From: Acidovorax sp.
Lineage (GTDB): Bacteria > Pseudomonadota > Gammaproteobacteria > Burkholderiales > Burkholderiaceae_C
NCBI GenBank assembly: GCA_031277855.1
Contig: JAITLO010000032.1
Coordinates: 309,149 to 373,148, forward strand
DNA: 64,000 bases
Reading direction: 5' to 3'
The notes under the pieces were generated by a model. The model was not told where the DNA came from and made no database searches. It was given only the letters and a program-made list of their open reading frames with translations. This document shows, piece after piece, positions 44,959 to 52,300 of this stretch. The position numbers and the translations under genes are program-made. Numbering within the stretch: the stretch's first letter is position 1; every line of letters starts with the position of its first letter.

Positions 44959-45954
44959 TCAGATCGCGACCAGCGAGCAAGGCGCAGAGCCCTGGGCCAT
45001 CCGGCTCAACCGCGCCATGCAAACCGAGGCCAACTGGGTCAGGGTCTGCGCATCCACGGCAATACTCTCCTCGATTGCACTGTGGAAGCGGTTGATGGGC
45101 AGAACGCAGGCATTACTCTCAACCTGTTTGGCCTGCACCGCTACCTCATCGTCGCGGCCTACCTCGTCAATGTTCACTAGGTAGCGGCTACGCCTCCAGT
45201 CTGCATTCCCTGACATGACACCGCTGAAGACCGCACGCTGCACCTTTGCTGCCATCTGGGATGCCAGGGTAAAGGCCAAGTCGAGGCGCACGGCGTCGTC
45301 AAGGCTCGTGCGAGCTTTGGGCTCGTCGTCTACAACCTCCCATTCGGCTGTATGGCGGGCAATGATCGATACAGCCTCGCTGAACTCGTGGCGCGGGATT
45401 TCGCGGTAGCCGACCTTGAAGTGGGCTTTGAGCTTGCTCCAGCCTTGCATCATCAGAACGCCCTGCTTTTCCTTTGGCATGCGGTCCACGGCACCTTTCA
45501 GCATCAGGCGAAGCGTCTCGGCTTCTTCTGCCGTCAGCTTGTCTCCGGGGTTCACCGCGTAGACGGTGCGCGGGTTGACTGCGATGCCATCGTTCCAGTA
45601 CTGCCAGAGGGCATCGTCGCACTCGTTTTGGTACTGGACGACACGGGCGCGGACTTCGGGATTCTTGACCTTGCCGGATTCAATGGTGGTCAGCCATGCC
45701 GCAGACTTACGGACTGGCAAGCATGTCATGGCCTGCTCGCCGCCTGCAGAGGGTATTGTCAAGTTGACAATACCCCAGCGCGACTCATTGGCGGCCACCT
45801 TGCGAAACTGACTTCCCCAGTCCAGGCCGATCGCCTGAACGATGGGCTTCATAGGCGTGTACGGCTGGCCGTTGTGCTCCACAACATACAGCTCGGCGCC
45901 GTGGAATGGCACAGTGATTGCGCGGTTAGCGGTGACTTGCGTAGAATCGGACAT
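44959..45954 (-). CDS. Phage antirepressor (P22 Ant N-terminal domain type)
   Basis: 331 residues. The first 125 residues form a P22_AR_N-like domain (VPFHGAELYVVEHNGQPYTPMKPIVQAIGLDW, WGIVNLTIPSAGG, CLPVRKSAAWLTTI). A helical C-terminal part follows (AEEAETLRLMLKGAVDRMPKE). Such proteins bind and inactivate prophage repressors. AAGGA precedes the ATG. It is the distal gene of a two-gene unit with the Arc-like repressor, as in P22 immI. Confidence 0.85.
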   Translation of the reverse strand: MSDSTQVTANRAITVPFHGAELYVVEHNGQPYTPMKPIVQAIGLDWGSQFRKVAANESRWGIVNLTIPSAGGEQAMTCLPVRKSAAWLTTIESGKVKNPEVRARVVQYQNECDDALWQYWNDGIAVNPRTVYAVNPGDKLTAEEAETLRLMLKGAVDRMPKEKQGVLMMQGWSKLKAHFKVGYREIPRHEFSEAVSIIARHTAEWEVVDDEPKARTSLDDAVRLDLAFTLASQMAAKVQRAVFSGVMSGNADWRRSRYLVNIDEVGRDDEVAVQAKQVESNACVLPINRFHSAIEESIAVDAQTLTQLASVCMARLSRMAQGSAPCSLVAI

Positions 45955-46030
45955 GTTGAATCCTTGTGTGAGAACTTGGGTTGCTTCATTCAAGGCCTTT
46001 ACCGTTGGCGCGGTAGAGGCCTTATCTATT

Positions 46031-46225
46031 TCAGGCCTGCATTGCATGCTGTGCCTCCTGCCTCACGACTTCCTGGCCACGCTTGATGAGGTGCAGGATT
46101 TCATCGTTCATGTTCCGGTCGTTCAGTGCTGCGCTGGCCTTCAGCGCCTGCTTGACCGCCTTGTCGAAGAACTTCAAAACGTATTGCGCTTCTGGCTTGC
46201 CCGCCTTAGCTTCACTCATGCTCAT
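46031..46225 (-). CDS. Arc-like ribbon-helix-helix repressor
   Basis: 64 residues. The segment QYVLKFFDKAVKQALKASAA followed by LNDRNMNDEILHLIKRG fits the Arc pattern of a beta strand, helix and NxSMNxEI-type second helix. GGAG lies before the ATG. It would autoregulate the arc-ant unit and limit antirepressor synthesis. Confidence 0.72.
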   Translation of the reverse strand: MSMSEAKAGKPEAQYVLKFFDKAVKQALKASAALNDRNMNDEILHLIKRGQEVVRQEAQHAMQA

Positions 46226-46244
46226 ACAATCTCCTATGTTTCGT

Positions 46245-46311
46245 TTGATACTGAAGTGTCGTGAAATGTATTTTCCACACACACAAAGACATGTCAATAC
46301 ACTTCACGACA
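46245..46311. promoter_or_regulatory. Divergent promoters with paired 16-bp inverted operators
   Basis: TGTCGTGAAATGTATT (46257-46272) is repeated inverted at 46296-46311 with one mismatch. The + strand promoter reads TTGATA (46245) -16 bp- TGTATT, and its -10 is inside the left operator. The - strand promoter reads TTGACA (46297-46292) -16 bp- GAAAAT, and its -35 touches the right operator. Mutual repression is likely. Confidence 0.75.
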
Positions 46312-46328
46312 TTTTTTAAGAGATTGGT

Positions 46329-46826
46329 ATGGACACTGCCCTGGCACAACGCATCATCAAAGCCCGGTCCGACCTCGGCTGGAGTCAAGCCGACTTAGCA
46401 GAAGTCAGCGGCATTGCTGCAGCCCAAATTTCGCGCTACGAACAAGGCAGGAACAGCCCTCGCCCTCCAGTCATCGCCAAGTTGGCCAAGGCATTAAACG
46501 TCAGCTTTGACTGGCTCACACATGGCGCTGGCGGAATAAATGCAGCGCCTGAAGAGCAAAGCAAAGCCACGCCCAAGGGATGGGAGCTTGTTGAGCTAGA
46601 GCTCCCGGAGGACTTGCACGCTTTGCTGCAAAGTGAAAGCGAATCCCGCGGAATGACTATTGAGGCCATCGTGCTTCAGGCCATCAAACGTTCCGTGAAG
46701 TCCGATAGAGACAAGGCGTTCACTGAGATTAACCAGCGGCTCTCGGCCCTTGAAGAGCAAACCAAGGAGCTTGCCAGCCGAGTGCAAGCTCCTGCTGAAA
46801 CCTCAAAAAACCCCACCGGTCATTAA
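46329..46826 (+). CDS. HTH-XRE repressor with ribbon-helix-helix tail
   Basis: 165 residues. The N-terminal helix-turn-helix (LGWSQADLAEVSGIAAAQIS, then RYEQGRNSPRPP) is of the XRE/CI type. Residues 88-125 (LVELELPEDLHALLQSESES and TIEAIVLQAIKRSV) look like an RHH module, followed by a short coiled coil. This combination of two DNA-binding folds is unusual. It is divergent from the Arc-like/antirepressor pair over shared operators and stands where mnt does in P22. Confidence 0.82.
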   Translation: MDTALAQRIIKARSDLGWSQADLAEVSGIAAAQISRYEQGRNSPRPPVIAKLAKALNVSFDWLTHGAGGINAAPEEQSKATPKGWELVELELPEDLHALLQSESESRGMTIEAIVLQAIKRSVKSDRDKAFTEINQRLSALEEQTKELASRVQAPAETSKNPTGH

Positions 46827-46863
46827 TTGATGCCCATGCGCCGCTGCAGCCGGCCCGCCAGCC

Positions 46864-47244
46864 ATGGCCGACCAACCTACTGATCTGGATATGGCGACAT
46901 ACAAACTTCGCTTCTTCTTCAGTCCTGGCAGCGGCATCTGCCTCTGGTCTGCCAATGATGCCGCTCGCGAGAAATGGGACTACCCGGTCGATGTCCAGGC
47001 CCTGCCTCTGCCCGAGAACACATGGCGCAAGGCTCTGTATGTGATGGCCTGGCATGACACAAGCATCGACTGGAGCCACCCTTCGGGCCCCTCGCCCTGG
47101 ACAGACGAAGAGCGCCTCAACTTCAACCGCGCCGCGCAGTCCTTGCTTGCGCTATTGCGCGAACAGCTCGGCAGCGACTTTGAGATCTGCGATGAGTCCG
47201 AGACCAGAGAGCTGCTGCCCAACCAGCCCCCTCTTGCCTGCTGA
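46864..47244 (+). CDS. Hypothetical phage protein
   Basis: 126 residues (an internal ATG at 46891 is also possible). Features: TYKLRFFFSPGSGICLWSAN, VQALPLPENTWRKALYVMAWHD and an acidic C-terminal half. No family is recognised and no good ribosome site is seen. It lies 38 bases after the HTH-RHH gene and is probably cotranscribed. Confidence 0.6.
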   Translation: MADQPTDLDMATYKLRFFFSPGSGICLWSANDAAREKWDYPVDVQALPLPENTWRKALYVMAWHDTSIDWSHPSGPSPWTDEERLNFNRAAQSLLALLREQLGSDFEICDESETRELLPNQPPLAC

Positions 47245-47267
47245 CTTTTGCTGCAAAAGACACCCTT

Positions 47268-48059
47268 ATGAGTTGCAACGGACACAACCACCCTCCTGAC
47301 TGCAGCTGCGCATTCCGCGGCGGATGGAGCGGCTTCAACACATTCGATCCATTGCGACGGTTGCTGGGCAATGAGCCGAGGCCGCGACAACTGGGCTTCC
47401 AGCACGGGACAGCCAGTCCGCTGGCAGGCGGCTTCACGCAACCTGAAGCGAAATGCCCCGTCTGCGGTGATTTGGTGTACTTTTACCAATCCCCCTATGG
47501 AGGCCGCGTTTTCTTCGATGATCTCGGTCCACCTTGGCCAAAGCACCCCTGCACCGACCGCAGCACAAACTCACGCCAAACCAACTCACACACGCCTTGG
47601 CACCTGAACCAATGGCTACCACTCACGCGCGCCTCAATTGAAGAGATTTCCCCAGTCAAAGGCATCTACAAAATTTCAGGGGTCACCTCTGAGCGCCAGC
47701 ACTCCTTCTTCTTTCGGGCCGAGGGGATCGTCATGGCTGAAATTGTAAGAATCCGCAAAGTTGGCCGAGGCAAGTTTTCCCTCTCGATTTTGGACTACAA
47801 CACGGTCGAGCAGACTTGGTGCGCCTGGGATGGGATTGCCCGAACAGACTCACAACACTCCAGCTATGACGAGCCAATGAGGAAGTCATCAAGCTGGAAG
47901 TCATTCAGCCCAGATGTCAAGATTATTCGGTCGGACACGCGCCAGCAATCCAACGAAGACATGTCCCCTTGCCCCCACTGCGGGGTATTAGTACGCCAGA
48001 GGAACCTCACAAGGCATATAGCCAAGATCCATTTCCCTCGCCCAGAGACAACCACTTAG
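47268..48059 (+). CDS. Zinc-binding protein with C2H2-like C-terminal finger, unknown
   Basis: 263 residues. A first cluster CPVCGDLVYFYQSPYGG (Cys63, Cys66) followed by PPWPKHPC (His93, Cys95) is a zinc-ribbon pattern seen in bacterial proteins of unknown role. The middle is strand-rich (MAEIVRIRKVGRGKFSLSIL). The C-terminus reads CPHCGVLVRQRNLTRHIAKIH, a C-x2-C-x11-H-x4-H finger rare in bacteria (Cys235, Cys238, His250, His255). Probably nucleic-acid binding. Part of the + strand accessory run. Confidence 0.7.
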   Translation: MSCNGHNHPPDCSCAFRGGWSGFNTFDPLRRLLGNEPRPRQLGFQHGTASPLAGGFTQPEAKCPVCGDLVYFYQSPYGGRVFFDDLGPPWPKHPCTDRSTNSRQTNSHTPWHLNQWLPLTRASIEEISPVKGIYKISGVTSERQHSFFFRAEGIVMAEIVRIRKVGRGKFSLSILDYNTVEQTWCAWDGIARTDSQHSSYDEPMRKSSSWKSFSPDVKIIRSDTRQQSNEDMSPCPHCGVLVRQRNLTRHIAKIHFPRPETTT

Positions 48060-48072
48060 GAAAAGATCAGCC

Positions 48073-48261
48073 ATGCACACCATCACTTGCACCCATGAAG
48101 GCGTCACCTACGAGGCAGAGTGGGACTTCGTTGATGACGAAAACATCGTCGTCTATCTACCGGACGGGCCCAAAGAAACTTGGCTGCGAGGGCTCGAACC
48201 TGAAGCAGCGGCCATGACCCGCCTAAGGGCATACGCACACACCCAGCACAAAAAGCTGTAG
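48073..48261 (+). CDS. Small acidic phage protein, unknown
   Basis: 62 residues, AGGAAAAG ribosome site. Strand-rich start (ITCTHEGVTYEAEWDFVDDE) and no recognised family. It is the last gene before a terminator on the + strand. Confidence 0.6.
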   Translation: MHTITCTHEGVTYEAEWDFVDDENIVVYLPDGPKETWLRGLEPEAAAMTRLRAYAHTQHKKL

Positions 48262-48266
48262 CCAAC

Positions 48267-48294
48267 AAAAAAGCTCCTCGTGAGGGGCTTTTTT
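48267..48294 (+). terminator. Terminator of the + strand accessory operon
   Basis: AAAAAAGCTCCTC / GAGGGGCTTTTTT with one mismatch and T runs on both strands. It closes the 46329-48261 unit. Confidence 0.85.
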
Positions 48295-48343
48295 GTTTCT
48301 GGGCAGGAGGTGCGCCGACTGGGTGCTCCAGATCACAACGCCT

Positions 48344-48424
48344 TCAGAAAACGCCGTACCGATAAGCAAAGTACACCGCAGCGGCGATGCCGATTCCTGC
48401 GAGGAAAGCCATTACTTTTTGCAT
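48344..48424 (-). CDS. 26-residue membrane peptide
   Basis: Frame reading MQKVMAFLAGIGIAAAVYFA then YRYGVF. GAGGT precedes the ATG by five bases. One hydrophobic helix with positive flanks. It lies nine bases downstream of a second tiny membrane frame, so the pair looks translated in tandem. Unknown role. Candidates are a membrane toxin, holin-like or regulatory peptide. Confidence 0.5.
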   Translation of the reverse strand: MQKVMAFLAGIGIAAAVYFAYRYGVF

Positions 48425-48432
48425 CTGGACCT

Positions 48433-48492
48433 CTAGCCCGCCACCCACCAGACCACGACCGCAACCACCACGATAGCCGCCACAACCAGCAT
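48433..48492 (-). CDS. 19-residue membrane peptide
   Basis: The frame encodes MLVVAAIVVVAVVVWWVAG, a single hydrophobic helix, with a strong AAGGAG site six bases upstream. The good ribosome site argues against chance. Too short for family recognition. Confidence 0.5.
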   Translation of the reverse strand: MLVVAAIVVVAVVVWWVAG

Positions 48493-48654
48493 GCCTGCTC
48501 CTTGTTCAAAGTTCCAAGGATCGTAGCAAACTAGCTTGGCCAACTGCCCGCAGCACTATGCCCTGTACGCATCCACAGCCTGGAGGCATTGGCAGGTTGA
48601 TGCCGACAGATGGGCGGCTTAGGATGCGCGGTTAATTACAACCAGGGAGGAGAG

Positions 48655-48960
48655 ATGGCTCATTTCATCGTTACGTTCAGAATCGGCAGTGACGGCAACT
48701 ACCAGGAGCGATATGACTCTTTTGTCAAGAAAGTCCACGAGCTTGGCGGTGGCGTCGGTGTAGTTTGGGAGGAGACGACATCATTCGCCTCTCTTGCGGC
48801 TTCCCATACTGCAGAGAGCCTATGCCAAGCCCTTTATCTTGGCTCTGAGTTCAATAGCAGCAAAGACATCATGGTCGTGATTGACCTGGATGCCAGGAAA
48901 AAAGCCACAAAGGGGGAAGTCAAGTACACCGGCACCTTGACATCAACTCTTGGCTTCTAA
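48655..48960 (+). CDS. Hypothetical phage protein
   Basis: 101 residues with a GGGAGGAGAG ribosome site directly upstream of the ATG. Alternating strand and helix (MAHFIVTFRIGSDGNYQERY, then DIMVVIDLDARKK). It could be a small ferredoxin-like-fold protein. It lies alone on the + strand after the terminator and converges on the next - strand gene by four bases. Confidence 0.65.
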   Translation: MAHFIVTFRIGSDGNYQERYDSFVKKVHELGGGVGVVWEETTSFASLAASHTAESLCQALYLGSEFNSSKDIMVVIDLDARKKATKGEVKYTGTLTSTLGF

Positions 48961-49151
48961 CCAAACGCACCCTGCTCAATCCGCGCCATTTGTTGGCGCG
49001 CCTCCTGCAGTACTCGCCCTTGATACGCGGCGGCCTCATTGACTTCGGCCAGCTCGCGCTCCACCTCACTCTTTCGGCCAGCGAGGGCGTGCAGCTTACC
49101 CTCGGCACAGATTTCCGCTTCTACCAGCGCCCGGTATTCGGTTTTCATCAT
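48957..49151 (-). CDS. Small coiled-coil phage protein
   Basis: 64 residues almost entirely heptad-like (AEICAEGKLHALAGRKSEVE, RELAEVNEAAAYQGRVLQEA). AAGGAAAT precedes the ATG. It lies between the tail chaperones and the + strand cargo. Function unknown. Confidence 0.6.
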   Translation of the reverse strand: MMKTEYRALVEAEICAEGKLHALAGRKSEVERELAEVNEAAAYQGRVLQEARQQMARIEQGAFG

Positions 49152-49225
49152 CTATTTCCTTGATGCTGCCCGCCACTGCGGGCTTTGTCACTCAGCATGA
49201 ATAGCCGCCAGGGCGGCGCCAACTA

Positions 49226-49570
49226 TCACCGCCACGTTGCCATGGCGGTATCAATGTCTATCGGAGCCCCTGCCGGTACATCGTTCGCAGCACCGGTGGT
49301 GGCCGCGCGCTTGGGCAAAAAGTCCGCGTACTCCGGGCCTCTCTGCCCCTTCCCTCGCGGCACGGTGCTGCTGACCATGTAGGCCACCAGTGCCGCTGCG
49401 TGCTCGATGTGAGACTGGGTGTGCAGGGGGCCGTGCTTGGCGCGGTACTGCATCCAGGCCTGGAACTCTGCCCAGCTGATGTTTCGGCGCGCCTCGGCCA
49501 CGGTCCGCCCTCCGATTCCGGCCAGCACCATCTCGTGCAAGACCTCTTCGGAGGGCGTCAGGCCTTTGGG
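49226..49570 (-). CDS. T: Tail chaperone T part (made as a G-T frameshift product)
   Basis: Downstream frame of the lambda G-T system, about 115 residues as read from the slippery site. It contains LTPSEEVLHEMVLAG and NISWAEFQAWMQYRAKHGPL, as in gpT-like domains. It has no ATG or ribosome site at its beginning. It is open back to CCCAAAG at the end of G, so it should be made only as a fusion. It helps load tail-tube subunits on the tape measure. Confidence 0.82.
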   Translation of the reverse strand, partial: PKGLTPSEEVLHEMVLAGIGGRTVAEARRNISWAEFQAWMQYRAKHGPLHTQSHIEHAAALVAYMVSSTVPRGKGQRGPEYADFLPKRAATTGAANDVPAGAPIDIDTAMATWR

Positions 49571-49878
49571 CTGTTGACCTCGTTGATAGCACCAACGAAG
49601 GCCCAGGCAATGGCCGGGCTCAGCGCATAAGCCTGCTCATAGGTCAGTTGCTCGGCGCCATCCTCACCCAGGCGGATGCACAGCGAGATCAGCTGCGCGC
49701 CCTGCACGCGATCCTTGCCGTCGCCCATCAACGCAGACTCGACTGCACCATAGGGTTGGCGCACAACGAACACATCGCCCTTGCGCTCCTTGCCGTCGGC
49801 ACCCTTCCACTTGATGGACTTCTTGACGGGGGCGGAATCAACGAATCCGCCCATCTCTTGCAGCTCAGACAGGTTCAT
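49558..49878 (-). CDS. G: Tail assembly chaperone, lambda G-like
   Basis: 106 residues (MNLSELQEMGGFVDSAPVKK, WKGADGKERKGDVFVVRQPY, YALSPAIAWAFVGAINEV). Located between tail tube and tape measure, as in lambda. Its last codons carry the slippery sequence for the -1 frameshift that adds the T domain. Confidence 0.85.
   Translation of the reverse strand: MNLSELQEMGGFVDSAPVKKSIKWKGADGKERKGDVFVVRQPYGAVESALMGDGKDRVQGAQLISLCIRLGEDGAEQLTYEQAYALSPAIAWAFVGAINEVNSPKA
49564..49570 (-). promoter_or_regulatory. Slippery heptamer CCCAAAG for -1 frameshifting
   Basis: The zero-frame codons are CCA AAG preceded by C, so the X XXY YYZ rule is met exactly. Slipping to CCC AAA enters the T frame two codons before the G stop. 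Lambda uses GGGAAAG at the same place. Confidence 0.85.
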
Positions 49879-49886
49879 GCTTTACC

Positions 49887-50393
49887 TCAGGGTGTGACTG
49901 GTGGGTAGGTCTTGCGCAGCCACTCCAGCGGGCCGGCGCGCTTGATGGTCATCGCAGACTTCACGACGCTGTTCGTCTCGAAGGCGAAGGGGAAGGTGCC
50001 AATCGCACCCTTGAACACCAGCCAGGTGCGGTCGTTTGGCAGGCGGAAACCCAGGGGCTCGGTGTCATCGATGTCAGGCTCACTCTTGCCATCCGCCCAA
50101 CCAATGAACCAGGTCAGCTTCGTGCGGTCCTTCTTCAGCTGGAACAGGCGCACATGGCTTGCAGTGCTGGGATCGGTGTTGATCTCCAGACTTGCCTCGC
50201 CGGGGGTGGTCAAACCGGGCTCGTTGCTACGGGAGTCGGTTTCATCCAGGCAGGTGGTATCGATGTCGTCCGAGCTCTCGTCGCCTGGATTGAATGCCGT
50301 AGGGCACGCCACGCGCAAGATTTCGAATTTGGTCGGATCGGCCACGGTCGGGACCATGGCGAAGATCTCGGTTCCCTGGGTCAGCACAGACAT
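49887..50393 (-). CDS. V: Major tail tube protein, lambda V-like
   Basis: 168 residues with the tube pattern: VACPTAFNPGDESSDDIDTT, LTTPGEASLEINTDPSTASH, LTWFIGWADG and WLVFKGAIGTFPFAFETNSV. AAAGGAC precedes the ATG. The gene starts just downstream of a terminator. Confidence 0.9.
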   Translation of the reverse strand: MSVLTQGTEIFAMVPTVADPTKFEILRVACPTAFNPGDESSDDIDTTCLDETDSRSNEPGLTTPGEASLEINTDPSTASHVRLFQLKKDRTKLTWFIGWADGKSEPDIDDTEPLGFRLPNDRTWLVFKGAIGTFPFAFETNSVVKSAMTIKRAGPLEWLRKTYPPVTP

Positions 50394-50414
50394 GGGAAGT
50401 CCTTTCGGAAATGA

Positions 50415-50436
50415 AAAAACCGCCTCATGGGCGGTG
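50415..50436 (-). terminator. Terminator between Gp49-family gene and tail tube
   Basis: ACCGCC-N5-GGCGGT stem with six T residues on the - strand. Confidence 0.8.
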
Positions 50437-50459
50437 GTGGGTTGGAATTCAGCTCGGAC

Positions 50460-50813
50460 TCAGCCGGCAGCCAGCTTGCTGCGCAGCTCATAGCCCATCA
50501 AAGGCCAGATCTTTTGCACCGCGTTCTGGCGGGCGATCTTGCGACCGATCTCGGCGTCGAAGTTCTCAGGACTGGCGCACGCGCTCTCGCCGGTGACGGT
50601 GAAGCCATTGCGCAGCACCAGAACGCAGAAGGTCAGCAGGTGCAACGGGCCGGGCTGATCGAAGTAGATCGGCGCAACCTCTCGGCCAGCCACCCCTTCG
50701 GCTGCAGTGAAACAGTGCTCGCTGACGATGTTGGCCTCGATGTCAGCCGGCGTGATGCGCGCGGCAGTCTTGCCCTTGGCCTGGATTTCTTGCTCGATTG
50801 CTTGGTCGGTCAT
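50460..50813 (-). CDS. Phage Gp49/66-family protein
   Basis: 117 residues matching the Gp49 family of temperate phages: EANIVSEHCFTAAEGVAG, LLTFCVLVLRNGFTVTGESA and ARQNAVQKIWPLMGYELRSK. The function is not established. It often lies near early or accessory genes. Here it is inserted, with the Rha gene, between tail tube and tail completion genes, bracketed by terminators. Confidence 0.85.
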   Translation of the reverse strand: MTDQAIEQEIQAKGKTAARITPADIEANIVSEHCFTAAEGVAGREVAPIYFDQPGPLHLLTFCVLVLRNGFTVTGESACASPENFDAEIGRKIARQNAVQKIWPLMGYELRSKLAAG

Positions 50814-50837
50814 TGATTGCTTTCAGCTTGGGGGAAT

Positions 50838-50860
50838 AAAAAAGCCCGCGCAAGGCGGGC
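50838..50860 (-). terminator. Terminator after the Rha gene
   Basis: GCCCGC-N5-GCGGGC stem and six T residues on the - strand. Confidence 0.85.
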
Positions 50861-50884
50861 AACCACGAAAGAGCAGTGTGGTAA

Positions 50885-51382
50885 TCAGTGGAGAGGCAGG
50901 CTCGGCTGCATCTCGGCGGCGAGGAAGTCGCGTTCCGCCTTGATTGCAGGAAGCTCTTTCTTTCGATCCAGCATCAGATGGGAGCCAATCGAAGCCTTGG
51001 CCAGAGATGTGGCATCGCGCGTTTCCAGTGCGAGACGGCGATTCCACAGGGTGAACGCCATACGTTCAAGTTGTTCGCTCAGCCGATCAAACGCGGCGAT
51101 GAAGCGCTCCTGCCACTCTTCCGCACCACTGAGCTTCGTGGCCATGGCAATAAAGCCGTTCTTGGTCATCAGAATCTCTTGCCTGGCCTCACCTTTCGCA
51201 TCAATGTAATCAACCAACTCAAAATTGAGTTCGATGAATTCCGGCGAGTGGCGCCCTTGAATGCGGGTTTGGAAGAGGCGCAGCACGTTGGCATGCCGCT
51301 TATTGAAGCGCTTTGCCATCTTCCGGCTGGAAGTCATCGGCTTACCGTCGCTCAATGCGACGAGTTCTGTGATTTCTTGCAT
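50885..51382 (-). CDS. Rha-family phage regulatory protein
   Basis: 165 residues. The Rha domain occupies residues 1-95: PMTSSRKMAKRFNKRHANVL, NFELVDYIDAKGEARQEILM and TKNGFIAMATKLSGAEEWQE. A coiled C-terminal tail follows. Rha proteins are antirepressor-like regulators encoded by many lambdoid phages. This one is displaced into the tail operon. AAAGAG lies before the ATG. It may act with the immI-like locus 5 kb away. Confidence 0.85.
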   Translation of the reverse strand: MQEITELVALSDGKPMTSSRKMAKRFNKRHANVLRLFQTRIQGRHSPEFIELNFELVDYIDAKGEARQEILMTKNGFIAMATKLSGAEEWQERFIAAFDRLSEQLERMAFTLWNRRLALETRDATSLAKASIGSHLMLDRKKELPAIKAERDFLAAEMQPSLPLH

Positions 51383-51407
51383 ACATGCTCTTTCATGAGT
51401 GAGAAAC

Positions 51408-51432
51408 AAAAAACCGCCCGAGGGCGGTTTGT
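51408..51432 (-). terminator. Terminator after the tail-completion gene
   Basis: AAACCGCCC / GGGCGGTTT perfect 9-bp stem and six T residues on the - strand. Confidence 0.85.
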
Positions 51433-51452
51433 GGCGCGGCTGCTGTGCAGCT

Positions 51453-51827
51453 CTATTTGTTGCGCCGAACGATCCAGTCGCAGTCGAAGCTGACGCGGTA
51501 GTTTTTGGTCTCCGCATCACGGCTCTGGCCGCGCCAGGATGTGATGTAGCAATCCAGCTCTATGGCATCGCGCAGGTCATCGGCAACCTGGCGCGCGCTG
51601 TCGGGCGTCTCTGCCCACACATCGATCTGCAGGGTGACGCCGTCAGCATCAGGTCGGCCGCTCAGGTAGTTCTCGGGCGAGCCGTTGACCACCTGGAAGG
51701 TGGCGTAGGGGTAGACCTTCGGCTCGTCGTCGTTCTGGCCCCATGGGTACAGGCGCGGCTCCGGGTCACCCAGCAGCGCCAGCACGGCCGGCCAGCGCTT
51801 GGCGACAAGGTAGATTGGGGCGTTCAT
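51453..51827 (-). CDS. Tail completion/terminator-type protein (gpU/DUF3168-like)
   Basis: 124 residues: LVAKRWPAVLALLGDPEPRL, VYPYATFQVVNGSPENYLSG and VTLQIDVWAETPDSARQVAD. The pattern matches neck/tail-terminator proteins that cap the tail tube. ATGA overlap with the upstream gene. Confidence 0.78.
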   Translation of the reverse strand: MNAPIYLVAKRWPAVLALLGDPEPRLYPWGQNDDEPKVYPYATFQVVNGSPENYLSGRPDADGVTLQIDVWAETPDSARQVADDLRDAIELDCYITSWRGQSRDAETKNYRVSFDCDWIVRRNK

Positions 51828-52300
51828 TTCTTGGCCAGCTTTCTGACGATCTGGTCGACGGCCTTGTTCATGTTCAGCGCGAACGCATCCATGACCTGGG
51901 GTGCAACCTCCTCGGCCGCCGGGCGCAGGAATGGCTGGGCCCGTATCTTCTCGGCGCCCAGCTCCAGCAAATGCCAATGCGGGGTGTTTCCCTTGGGCCC
52001 GGTGTCCGGGTTGCCCTTGGGGATACGCCCCTTCTCGGTGCCGACGCCCACGGAGACCATCAGGTCACCGGTGCGTTTGAAGTGGCGGCCGCGGAAGCGC
52101 TGGATGATGTTGTCTGCGATCCGCCGCCCGGTGTCAGGGTCATCGAAACGCAGCGCATTGGCCTGGGCCTGCTTGCGCACAAGCGTTGCGGCCTTGCCAA
52201 GCGCCGAGCGTGCCGGCTTCAGCTGCAGCTCCTTTGGCAGCTCTTGCAAGCGCTTGCGCACTTCGTCCAGGCCCTTGATCTTGAAATCGACATCAGCCAC
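51824..52300 (-). CDS. HK97 gp10-like neck protein
   Basis: 158 residues. Starts DVDFKIKGLDEVRKRLQELP, then WHLLELGAEKIRAQPFLRPA, the typical gp10 (head-tail joining) motifs. Overlaps the head-closure gene by eight bases. Confidence 0.85.
   Translation of the reverse strand: MADVDFKIKGLDEVRKRLQELPKELQLKPARSALGKAATLVRKQAQANALRFDDPDTGRRIADNIIQRFRGRHFKRTGDLMVSVGVGTEKGRIPKGNPDTGPKGNTPHWHLLELGAEKIRAQPFLRPAAEEVAPQVMDAFALNMNKAVDQIVRKLAKK

Noticed and set aside
49168..49183. GCCCGC/GCGGGC hairpin as terminator of the tail chaperone gene
   Set aside because: On the - strand no T run follows. On the + strand the T run is only TTTG and the upstream gene ends 200 bases away.
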